Shown here: in pieces, positions 37,536 to 47,971 of the stretch | Layout: every line of letters begins with the position of its first letter | Numbering within the stretch: position 1 is the stretch's first letter | DNA from: Candolleomyces eurysporus | Taxonomy: Eukaryota; Basidiomycota; Agaricomycetes; Agaricales; Psathyrellaceae | Assembly (NCBI GenBank): GCA_027579435.1 | Contig: JANBPK010001480.1 | Coordinates: forward strand, 1 to 64,000 | DNA: 64,000 nt | Reading direction: 5' to 3' | Program-made: the position numbers and the translations under genes | Notes under the pieces: generated by a model | Seen by the model: the letters and a program-made list of their open reading frames with translations, nothing else | What the model was told of the DNA's origin: nothing | Database searches by the model: none

Positions 37536-37540
37536 AGCAA

Positions 37541-38400
37541 GATAAGCTACTGAGCATACATGCATCACTAGGAGTTTTACCGGATGCTGCAAGAGACTCA
37601 GACTATGGCACCTGGGCCAGAATCTCTTGTGCTCAAGCCAGATAGCTCTACTGTGCTTGTTATGCATAGTTTGTCCAAGGCTTTCCCTGTATTTATGTCG
37701 CAAAAATCCGAACGGGCGTTTCAACACCCGCTCCGTTGGGTGCCGTTGATGGCCCCAAATAGCGTTGGACAGCTGGTTGAAGGGAGCCTATTGGTCCATT
37801 TACAGTAATCGACGGCGGTCCAATGGCACTTCCAACACATGTTCCAATGGCCTGAGGGTTCCGAGGCATTTTGACTCGGGTACTTTATCCTCTGGGTGGA
37901 TGTGCACCGTTCCTGAGACGTGCCGGTCGCATCAGCAGCGGCCGGCTTAATCCGAATATTCGGTCTCACGCTTACTTGTTGCATTGCAGCTCGTCCTGCC
38001 ATTCCTTCTGTACCTATGTACCTGTTTTCCACTCGNTTTTTTTTCTTAAAGTTTCTCTAGGATCGTATGATTGTCGAGTCAAAATGCCTTGGAGAAATTG
38101 CCGCGCGCAGCGACGGCCCACTTACCGATGTTTGTTGACACGGCAAATTCTTCGGCTCACGTTGGAACACGTTGGATGCCGTCTGATTGCCGTAAATATT
38201 TTTGCGACAAATTATTTTTTAGTTGTTGGTGTCCTCCACTTAGATCATGTTCCTGCCCACCATCTCTTGATATATGTAACATTATCAGCATAGATCTGAA
38301 CTCAAATCCTCCAAGACAATTCAAAATCATCCAACTCCTCTGTCTGTTCAACTTCATATTCATCTATGCCACTCTTCCACCTGACTTGGTCCAGTACAGA
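37541..38400. other. Intergenic after copy A
   Basis: The first part (37560-37680) matches the 3' end and flank of copy B (50135-50230). The rest holds no recognised gene. An N precedes an 8-T run at 38036. Confidence 0.4.
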
Positions 38401-38404
38401 GAAC

Positions 38405-38520
38405 ACACCCAAGCTGGATAATGTTACAAAAGATGAAAATGGTAAGCTTTACATTATTGACTTTGGCCTGGCTATTCCTGGAACTGAGTGTGGAAAGGGG
38501 TGCCCAAACCTTTTTTCTGG
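38405..38520 (+). pseudogene. Protein kinase fragment (DFG region)
   Basis: The reading frame gives DENGKLYIIDFGLAIPGTEC, with the kinase DFG magnesium-binding motif and the preceding beta strands. No catalytic loop, activation segment end or APE motif is found, and the frame ends within a hundred bases. It is a fragment joined to Hsp70-like sequence about 120 bp further on. Confidence 0.55.
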
Positions 38521-38619
38521 AGGATCCAGGCATCGAAATAGAGCAGATGGAATGAGGGGTTCGTGCCTTTGCGACTCTGGGGCAAATTAACTTGGGTAGT
38601 GGTCAGGTAGAGAGAGGCT

Positions 38620-39303
38620 GTTTGCTCAGCTGTCCGATCAGCAGGGTTGGATAACAGCCTGCTCCCAACTCAAGTGCAAGAGAAGCTTGTCAGACTGGGC
38701 AGTTGGACAATTTCCATTGCTCCCTCAGTATTGCAGTAATTCCCAACCCAGATATATCTCAGGATATGACTATCTCCCTGCCGATGGGGGATCCCCTCAT
38801 GAAAGTGTCATGAAGACAATCTTGAAGAGGAATTCACAGATTCCCAGCTTCATATCAATGATCCAAGAATTTTATACAGCCAGCCGCAATCAGACCACTG
38901 TCCACATTCAGATCTACGAGGGAGAAAACATCATTCCTAACCAAAACGCTTTACTCGTGATTTTCGAGCTCCAGGGAATACCCAAACCTGTATTTCCAGC
39001 TGGGTGTGCAACTGTGTAAGTTAGGATCAATGTGGCAGTTGATCGGTCCATCGTGGTTCACGCAAGACACCGCCATAAAGACGGCACCGTAAGCCGACGC
39101 TTAGCCATTGACTCTGGAAGATTGCGTCAGGAAGAAGAGCGGGCAATGATGAGAAGAGCCAAGACCGTCGCCTGATTATCCAAAGGACACCTATCCTTTG
39201 TAGAGTGGGATGATGCTAATGAAGAGCAAATACAAAGAAGAAACGAGTTAGAGAAGGAACAACTTGTCCGTTTAGCACGACAAATACCCCCAAGGAACTA
39301 CTG
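38620..39303 (+). pseudogene. Hsp70-like C-terminal remnant
   Basis: Matches the second half of the Hsp70-like gene at 43158-44846. SLLPTQVQEKLVRLGSW corresponds to SLLPIQVQEKPVRLSVS. PADGGSPHESVMKTILKRNS corresponds to the same place in the longer copy. It then continues where the other copy is deleted: TTVHIQIYEGENIIPNQNAL, FELQGIPKP, and finally NEEQIQRRNELEKEQLVRLA before a TGA at about 39303. Frame shifts and stops (for example at 38740-38770 and 39172) break it. It therefore keeps the substrate-binding beta domain and the terminal helix but lacks the ATPase domain. Confidence 0.75.
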
Positions 39304-40760
39304 ATCTCGTTTCTGATTGGCTTGCAGATGCACCTCGAGCGGGAGGAATAGCATACCGGGTATATCATTTGGAAAGTGCAACAACTTGAGATGATATCAG
39401 GTTACAGTAAAGCAATTTCAAACGCAGATTAAACAAATTCTTCATGGGGTTAGGGCTGCCGAAGCTTGGCCTTTGAAGCACACCACCAGACTAAGACCAA
39501 TAGATTCCATGAACGTGTTGCATTCCAATTGCCTCATTCATGTTTGCAATTGGATTGGACGATGCTGCGCGTGTGGCTCGTAGATCTTTATGACTCTGCA
39601 CAGGCGAGAATCTGCGCGCCCACAAGTGTGCAAAATTCAAGGAGAACTTGACAAACTGACCATGTAATATTTTGCAAGCCAACATTCCAGACTCGGGGTA
39701 TTCTCAAACCCTGAAGCCATAGCGAAGCGGGGCAGGACCTGTTTTGACTATCCTCATTTAGCTCGAGCCCTCTGTGTACGGTCAACGTTCGTCAGCGTAA
39801 CTCCCTTTGGATGCATTGCACAATTAGATTTGAGTGGACCGAGCCCGACAGTTTGGGGACGAGACAGAAAGTACATTGGGCGTTCAATCCAGAACCTGTA
39901 TGCAATCAATATGGCTGACATATCAACGTCGGTGGGAGGCAGGAGAATTTCTGAGTTCTTTCGAACAATGTAGCACAAACAGTCTGGGATAGTGCTTGTT
40001 CGTTAGAAAGGAAGAGCGCCCATGCATCGCATCTCCAAATTCTCCAGCTGTTACCAATGTGATGATGGGTGCTCAACCTTCGGAGCTTGAGGGCTGGTAG
40101 TTGAGACTGCTCTGAAGCGCCCAACACGGAAATGCGCCTACAATCTCGTAAAGAACGGCGTTGGATCGATCAAGGCGCTGCTTATGTTTTGGTTGTGAAG
40201 CACAGGACTCAATCTAGAGGTGGTGATTACTGTTAGCATCCAGATGCTCTCGACTCAAAGGGGGCGCAGAAGAACCGACAGGCTTCTTTCCCCTAGCAAT
40301 TGTACATATAGAAGGAAGTGATAGTGCTCGGTAATCTCCTTGAATCTTTGAGTGTATGTTAAGGCTGATTCATATATCTTGTTTAGTATGCCCTTTTCCG
40401 AAAATGCGCAAACTCATTCGAAGTCAAATTCAAATTCCTGTCTCAATCGATCACCTTGAGCCGCTCGACACCACTTCAAGTTTATCATTACTATCTGCAG
40501 CACTTAGATCAGTTGATTGACTTCGTAATCTCATACCTGAGGAGTTGAGAGTACTCCGGGGTTCTGGAATCCACAGCGCCGTTCACCGTGAATCAAACGA
40601 GGGGCTTTGTCAACCATACCATATGTTACGAAGGCGAAATGAGTACCCCATTTGAGAAAATTGTACGGGTTGAGTCTTCTCTTCCTGATGTACCATAGGT
40701 TACACCTACCTCCGTTTCAGAAATCGAAGATTCAGCACTACAAGCGGGATTTAAAAAGAG
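39304..40760. other. Intergenic, no recognised gene
   Basis: No domain or RNA gene recognised. The last 200 bp form the upstream region of the secreted protein gene. Confidence 0.35.
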
Positions 40761-40772
40761 GTGTTNGGGGGG

Positions 40773-40779
40773 TATAAAA
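40773..40779 (+). promoter_or_regulatory. TATA box of the small secreted protein gene
   Basis: TATAAAA lies about 120 bp before the ATG at 40895, directly after a G-run with an N at 40766. A CT-rich stretch (40820-40870) and an A-rich leader (GCAGAGAAAATG) follow. This is a classic strong fungal core promoter layout. Confidence 0.7.
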
Positions 40780-40894
40780 GCCAGCCTCGAACGAAGTGAA
40801 AGAGCAAGACATCATTCACACCCAGCCGTTCTATTCTCTCACACCCTTCAACACCAACCTTTTCTACTCAACACTCTCAACGCAAGCAGAGAAA

Positions 40895-41548
40895 ATGCAG
40901 TTCATCTCAGCAGTCACTATGGCCACTACCATCGTTCTGCTCCAGAATGCGGGATTGGTTGGGGCTCTCGACTTGCGCTTCTGGACCAACCCCGGCTGCT
41001 CTGGGACCTTCGCCCAGTGTGGTAATATCTCTGCTGGAGTTTGCTGCAATTTACCCACCCTCACTGCTCGCTCGTTCAGGGTGTCTGACGTCGCTAACGT
41101 GGCGTGAGTATGACATTTCATCATTTCACACTATCCTTCTTGCTCATTCGATCTTTTACTGTCGATGATACAGTGATTTCACCGGTTGGGGCAATCTGAA
41201 CTGCCGGGCGCCGGTTGTATCCAGAAGCTCTTTGGCTTCATGCATCTCCGCAAATGGCAGTACGTTCAAATTATATGAGTACTCTTTTCGACTAATGCAC
41301 TAATCATTGGATCTCTTATCACGCTATTAGTCCGCTCTGGAAATTGGCGTAGCAGGTCGCGTATCGGAGATGCCGCTAAATCGAGCTCTACCGAGGACTG
41401 TGTCGAGCCAGACAGCTTCGGATTCGTCGACGAGACCGGCAAAGAACATATCGCCAAGATCACCGAGGCCAACAAGGAAGCCATTTATGGCGCACTCGAG
41501 AAGGGTGATGTCGCTACTCTCAAGACTGAGGCGGGCGTCGCTGCTTAA
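40895..41548 (+). CDS. Small secreted cysteine-containing protein, 170 aa
   Basis: Three exons: 40895-41103, 41174-41259 and 41331-41548 (introns GTGAGT...ACAG and GTACGT...TTAG), 513 nt in an unbroken frame. Residues 1-24 form a signal peptide (AVTMATTIVLLQNAGLVGA), with cleavage likely before LDLRFW. The mature part has Cys in TNPGCSG, FAQCGN, GVCCNLP, NLNCRAP, LASCIS and TEDCVEP, seven in total, followed by an acidic, Cys-free tail of about 50 residues (ETGKEHIAKITEANKEAIYG). A strong TATA box precedes it. I recognise no family. Secreted proteins of this size in plant-associated basidiomycetes are often effector candidates, but nothing here shows that role. Confidence 0.8.
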
Positions 41549-43127
41549 GTCGCGGTTTTTCAAAGACTCGAGTAAATTTCAGGCCCTCAATGTGGGCTTG
41601 TTAGCGATATCTGTCTTTTCATGTACAATATTGTGAACGCTGTTGTATGGACTCTGTTATCGTGTTTCTGCATAGTGACAGTGTGCGACCGAGTAAGCAC
41701 ACTACACAACACAAAGGGCTTTCAGCGATGGTCTTGGCAGACACGGAATAGCATACTCAGGTGAGCCCCAGCCTCATCGTGGTTTTTCCTCTACCTGCCA
41801 GAAAAATAGTTATACAACTCTGTTTGTCAAGTTCACCACCGCCGTCGCTGCGCTGCCCAGCGCCGTGAATTTCTCAGACAGAATTAGGATACGGTTTCTT
41901 AAAAGAAATCGGCTACGTGAAGGACTATTATTTTCATCGAGGAAAGGGGTGGCAGTACCCAGACATCCGGTGAGCTTCACTAGATGCCACAGCGCTGGAT
42001 GACAATGCCTTGATCACATGCTATTGAGCATAAAATATATTACATATATGCACTCATAACGGTACTGGGCCTTACGAGCAACGAAAGGGACGAGGGAACA
42101 ACGTGAAGAGCACGGACTGAACCTCTGCCATTCTTCCGGGCCGTCTGATCCAACCAAATTTCCTCTTTCACAGGCTCTCTCCGCAGAACCACCAAGCGTT
42201 CCTGGATGTCTCATCTCCCTCTTCGTACGACGAAGATCCCAAACACGTCATCTTGTATAAAGCAGGCACGACTGGGTGCGAACTTGAGGCGGAAGGAAGG
42301 GTAATATGGAGGGATAAGAAGTTGAAGGGGCGGGGTGTGCTAGAACAGCGATGACAAGCTAGATGGACGGATTTGGTGAGGACAAGGTATTGATAAACAA
42401 AGCGTTGGAAATCAAAGGAGCAGTCCAAGAGCCTATGGACCTCCCAATAGGGGTATTAGTGCGTCTGTCTGCGTTCTTCCACTTCAACTCACTGCCCCCT
42501 TTCCGTGGACCCAAGAAAACCCGACTCCAGCCAAACCCATTTCTCACCCAGCCCCGATTGACAACCCACGATCAACTACGGCGTCTAGGAGAATATACTA
42601 GCTCCTTGAAAAATCTCTGGGTCGAGAACGTCAAGCGGAAACCAGGCTAGCAGTGTCTTCCGTCGTCCGACCAGAATCGATGAAAATAGGGAAAGCTTGT
42701 ATCTGCTTTACCTTTTCGGTTGTGTGATAAGCTAGAATAAGGTCAATTACCACTTCGGCTTTTACTAATAGGCCACACTTACTCCAGTGGTGTACGAAGA
42801 CTGGCATTTCGTATCCTGGCATGGCGAAGCCTATACGACCAATAGCATCCCGAGCAAGAAATCAGCCTTTTGATGTTACCTGCGCGCGAGATCTACTCAT
42901 CCCGGTCGTAAGAGTTGGGGATATGCATCGGCAAGGGATGGATCCAAGAAATCACGTTCGGATACCGTTGAACGTGCTGCCGGTGATTCCAAGGACCATT
43001 TTGCATCACAAAACCAGGTGCAGCAAGGCTGTTCAAGTGTCGGTATCTGTCACTTTGACGCCTGATTCCATCAAAGTGTCTTCCCAAAGGGACTGACCGA
43101 GCTGTATTTGCTCAATTTACTGTTCTT
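41549..43127. other. Intergenic, unassigned open frames
   Basis: A plus-strand frame at 42363-42650 and a minus-strand frame at 42631-42822 look protein-like but are not recognised. They may be decayed exons. No RNA gene seen. Confidence 0.3.
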
Positions 43128-43157
43128 TAACTACCATCAGCATATCACGAGCCTCTA

Positions 43158-44846
43158 ATAGTCATAGTAAGGATTGGGATTGATATTGGCACCCAGTACT
43201 GGTGGCTTAGCACGTACGATTGAATCTTAGCCCAGCTTGACACGTTCCCCAAGTAGAGTCACCGTTTGGCAAGACTCGCAGCCAGTTATCGTCCCGGACA
43301 AGGAAGGGAATAGAAGCATTCCAAGCTATGTCTCCTTCAGTAACGATGGACAACTTGTTGGGAGTAAAGCGAAGTCTCGACAATTTGCCAACTTGACAAA
43401 TACGTGAGTAGCGCTTGACTTGAACAATGCAACTCTTCGCTGATGCACGATGAAACGAAAGGCTGTATGGTGCTAAGCGCCTATTAGGACGAGCCTTCTC
43501 TGACCCGCATGTTCGAGAACTGGTAAAGACAGCACCGTTCTTATGCATAAACAGAAACGACAAGCCACATCTTTTGGTTGGGCCAATGGGACAGACGGAA
43601 ATCTTTGTGCGTACAAAGGTGAAAGATGTAATCAATCGATGATGCGCTGATAAGCGACTTAAAGGTCCCTGAGGAAATAATTGCCATGCAGCTATCAAAA
43701 TTAAAACGAATGGCTGAGAACTTTGTTGGAGGCAAGATCGGGGAGGCTGTTATGTCAGTGCCACCCGGACTATCCGTTCACCAGGCACAAGCGATCAAAG
43801 ATGCTTGCGAAATTGCGGGAATACCAAACCCTTTCCTGACGAGCAACAACACAGCAGTCGCTATCTATTACACCTTCTATTCCGATTCGCACCTCGTACC
43901 AGTCTTCTCGCTTGAGGAAAAGAAGCTTCTCATAGTCAACGTTGGAGCAGGAACTGCCGGTGCAGCTGTTGCCGTTTATCAGGGTGGTGTTATCAAAGTT
44001 CAAGCCGCTGCTTGTAGCCACCAGCTGGGCGGCGACGACATTGATCGCATTCTCGTCAATTATGTTGTTGCGGAGCTACGAGCGGAACATGGGATCGATA
44101 TTACTGGACGGGCACGTAATCTGGCACGTCTATTCTCCGCTTGCGAGAGGGCGAAGCGGGATTTGTCCTCCATGCAGAAAACCCTTCTTGATCTTGAAGG
44201 CATTTCGGAACACATTCAAACTCCCAACATCCTCATCATGCGAGACCAATTTCACACTCTCTGTGGCAGTCTCTACGACGCAATATTAGGGCTTGTAAAC
44301 ACAGCTCTTGCTGAGGCAAACGTCTCCAAGGACGGTATCACAGATATCCTTTTGGTCGGTGGAGCAACCCGAACACCAGGAGTGGCCAGGTCCATCCAAG
44401 ATTTCTTCCGCGGCCAGGGGCAAAAGGTTACTAGCGTTCGAAACCTTGATGACGCTGTCGCTTATGGATGCGCTGTTCGCTCAGCCATCCGGTCAGCAGT
44501 TTCGGATGACAGCTTGCTCCCAATTCAGGTGCAAGAGAAGCCTGTCAGACTGAGCGTGTCGGACATTTTTCATCACTCCCTCAGTATCGTAGTGATTCCC
44601 AACCCGGACACATCTCAGGGTACTGACTATCTCCCTCCCGATGGGTCCTTCCCTCACGAAAGTGTCATAAAGACGATCCTGAAGAGGAATTCACAAATTC
44701 CTGGCTTCGTAATTGAAGAATTTTCTACAGCCAGGAGGAACTACGACGTCGGGCTGATGAATGCCTTAAGTGGCTCGATGATTCTAGCTTACAACCGGTG
44801 TCGGACGTCGAGATTGCTCACCAGAAGGAACGACTCGTCCGCTTAG
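43158..44846 (+). CDS. Divergent Hsp70-like ATPase, C-terminus truncated
   Basis: Exons 43158-43201, 43254-43403, 43462-43618 and 43665-44846 join in frame. Hsp70 landmarks: phosphate-1 loop IGIDIGTQYC, SIPSYVSFSN, YGAKRLLGRAF, the second phosphate loop as VNVGAGTAGAAV (canonical Hsp70 has DLGGGT), QLGGDDIDRI, and the adenosine motif LLVGGATRTPGV. The substrate-binding domain begins (RLSVSDIFHHSLSIVVIPNP) but ends after STARRNYD. A deletion of most of the beta domain puts the tail KERLVRLARQVLPRN out of frame, so the frame stops at 44846. No in-frame ATG exists back to the TAA at 43128, so the start codon is lost or in an unseen exon. Such lineage-expanded Hsp70 relatives are common in Agaricomycetes. 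The changed phosphate loop suggests altered or lost ATP hydrolysis. Confidence 0.75.
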
Positions 44847-46059
44847 CACGGCAAGTACTCCCAAGGAACTAGACGTTCACCCGAAAGAGCGCGAGTCATA
44901 CATCCACAATTTTCGGAACTCACTGATACGGTGACACAGTGTACACAGAATCAAGCCGAGCCTACTTAGCTTCCCTTATCATGCTTAGCGAACTTTCAAC
45001 GGCCAAATATCCTGGATTCATCNAAAAAATATTTCGCTGGACGACGGGACTAGCTACGCATAGTTGATACAGCTTACACAACGCGGTACCGACCTTGCCT
45101 GTTGCCCAGAGCGTGAGTCCTGTTCTACACTTGAAAACGGAAATCAAGAGTATACCGACCAACGCGGCTTGTCGTTCAGGGATGAGTTCTCCCCAAGCTT
45201 CATAGCATAGATTCAAGCACCTTGGCGAGCAAGAATCGTACAAGAAGCTGTTGCTGACGACGCATAACTCAGCCCATCCATTAAGTTGCATCTTACACTC
45301 TCGTATTAATACCAACCGGCCTGAGAACAATGTTGTCTGGGGCATTTCAAATGGGGGCAAGGATGGTCTGGTGCTGTTGATATTGCTTTTTGTTGGCCTT
45401 GAGAGACTCAGGTCTGCCATCCTTAGTGCGAAGTCCACCTTTGAAGGGAACAATGGTTCACGGTGTCGAGAATTTGAGGGTGCTCTTGTTTATTCGTAGG
45501 GTGAACGCACCATTTACGCTGATTACACCCCTATTCCGACTTTCACAATCTAGGCCTAATATACTTCACCACTCAGTGTCTCTACGCCTCACCCTATCAG
45601 GGTATGTGTTGACCCGGGATCACCGCGCAGCCTAGAAAACTGAAAACCCAAGGCGTCCTCGGTTTAGAAGCCGACAGAAGCGTGCCCTGAAAAAAGCCGA
45701 TGCATAGTCTAGACCCTGATCGGCGATTCGGAGCGATGGTGACAGTCTGTTCCATGGTGACTCGCCCACTCTCTTTATGTTCCCTACCAGCAACGACTGC
45801 CACCTTCCCCTGAAGCCCAGAGCGCTCGTTCAACGATGTAAACCTAGGCAGGGAATTTGAACGTTGAAGGTGTACCGGCCCCTCTCATGCCTTGCAAGCT
45901 TGGTGCTAGGCGATATATTTGTGGCAAGGCAGTTGCCCGTACGGACGTACGCTTCGGCGGAGGGTGGGATATGTCTTGAAGGCCGTATTGCATTTGCAGT
46001 ATGGACTATTGGCCTTTAGCTCGTATGAATTTGTTCAACTATTCTAATTGCCCTGAAGG
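44847..46059. other. Intergenic, start of second duplicated unit
   Basis: The first 30 bases hold the out-of-frame Hsp70 tail. A minus-strand frame at 44962-45453 with an N at 45023 is hydrophobic in part but not recognised. From about 45600 the sequence matches 33010-33180, marking the left part of the duplicated unit. Confidence 0.4.
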
Positions 46060-46930
46060 TTCTTCAAGGCCAAAACCCAACCACAAGCCCCTCAGTCGAT
46101 GGCGTCCTGCGACTCTCCACAAAATGCGATGTTCCACACCTCGGCGAACGCGCTGTGGATCACCTTCTCAGCGCATACCCCATCACCCCCTCCGCCTGGA
46201 AACCCTGTGATACCGCTCGCATCATCCCTCCATCGCGAACACTCCCTTCCTAATTCGAGGGAATCGACATGTTCTGGCTCATACCCGCCTTTGCTTACTG
46301 TATCACCCCACGCGACATCAACAAAACGCTCGACAATCCCGAGGAAATCTAGCGGGCGGTGAACGATTAACAAGAGGGGTATGAAGGCAATTGAACTAGA
46401 GTTCTGCTGGAGCAGAATGGACAGGCGTTGAAGATTGCGAAGGCTATCAGGAGGCCTCCGCCGAATGGGGTTGGGGCGTGGTAGCCACTGGAGATCGAAT
46501 CCGTATCTCAACAGCGCCAGTAATGCTGACCCACCCATCACGCAACCAGCAGCTGCACCTACACGTCCAAGCTTCACTGAACCTCAACCACCTCTCTCCC
46601 CTCCACGTCCTCCTCGTTAACTTGCCCACCCTGCCCCTCCGAAACCCGATTCATTTTCACTCTTCTCAGGTGCTCCGAAATCCTCGTGCGGTGGGGCACC
46701 GCCGCGTTTCTCGACTTCTACGACGAGGCGCATTCCACTTTGCTCTGACGTTATGTGAGTTTCATATGGAGAGGCTCAAGTGGTATGGGAAGAGCGGTGC
46801 TGAGGAGATGTGGCATGCGCTGCCAGAGTTGTTGGAGCTGCAGGAGGCTGGGTACGAGGAATTGCGGGTAATGATAGATTGTCCGTGTGGTTTCTTTCAT
46901 AACACTCGACGGGCGTTTTGACATTGATAA
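46060..46930 (+). pseudogene. Decayed BTB/POZ copy, unit 2
   Basis: Clear order of BTB segments: LSTKCDVPHLGERAVDHLLS (46115-46175, in one frame), AYPITPSAW, then MFWLIPAFAYCITPRDINKT (46265-46325) and an EEI-stop-RAVND step where a CAG is now TAG at about 46350. The LEQNGQALKIAKA segment and the C-terminal CSEILVRWGTAAFLDFYDEA (46672-46735) follow. Exon 1 is absent. It is better preserved than unit 1 but has stops and shifts. Confidence 0.8.
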
Positions 46931-47971
46931 CTCGTAATCATAGATTGTTGGGGCAGAGGGTTTTTGTACACCCTCTGTTGCACGTTTTGCCTTGCTTCTT
47001 TTCTTTTCTTATGCCTCTGGCCCTTGTGTTTTATTTTTATTATTCTTACTCTTCACGACTTGCCCATCCCCTTATGTACCCCATTTCCACTCTTGAGTAC
47101 CCCTCCTCGTTGATGTACCTTGACGTGTTGTTGTATGTAGATACTCACTTATTCACCTGCTCCCGTTCTATTCTCAATGGGAGTTGTGTTCTTCATCGGG
47201 GATTCCAAAATTCAAGTTCGTGACATAGGAGTGTACGCGTAATTTCATGTCTTCTACGTAGCCCTCCTGCAGCTTGCTCAGTGTTGAGTTGCGCTAAATG
47301 TAGATATTTCATTTCCCCTCTCCTTCGAAGTTCTCCATACCACGTTACCGCAGTGACTTGCTATCGTTTACTTTCTACTCCGTCGCGTTGTCTTTTCTCA
47401 AAGTCTGTTTCAAAGAAACAGTCTCCCAATTCGGCAGCAAAAGCCATCTACGTTTGTTGGAACTGAACCTTGCCCGCACCTCGTGAGCAGTCAGGGAATC
47501 TAGTCCAACCTCTAGGGTTGTTGCGGGACGGCGTGCAGTGATGATGTCGGGTCTGATTGGCCTGTGGCCTAGCTTGCATCTCCGGGCTTGCCTGGACAAA
47601 CGGGGCAAGCCAATGTGTGATCAAGCGAGCGCCCGCACTTGCATGCCGTGCATCGTGCAAGAAATTCGATACAAATGAGCCTGGGAGAGTTCATATCTAT
47701 AGCGACACAATGTACTTTAGCTGTGCGACTACTTCGTCCACCTCTGCCCACGGTCATGGATTTGGCATTTCAAACATATCAATGAAACTGATGATGGTGC
47801 GCTGAACAGCGCAGCACGATAGGACATATTTCATCATATTTCATCAACCTCGTGCCCATCATCTGACCCCGCCAGAGAACATATATTAAAGGGTGATGAA
47901 ACCCCCGGCATGGTTCTCCTTCTCCTCCACTCAGCATATCAACGCTATAGATACCCGCTCTGCCAGCGACA

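Noticed and set aside
43207..43698. 163-codon minus-strand frame
   Set aside because: Antisense of the Hsp70-like exons, which show clear family motifs on the plus strand.
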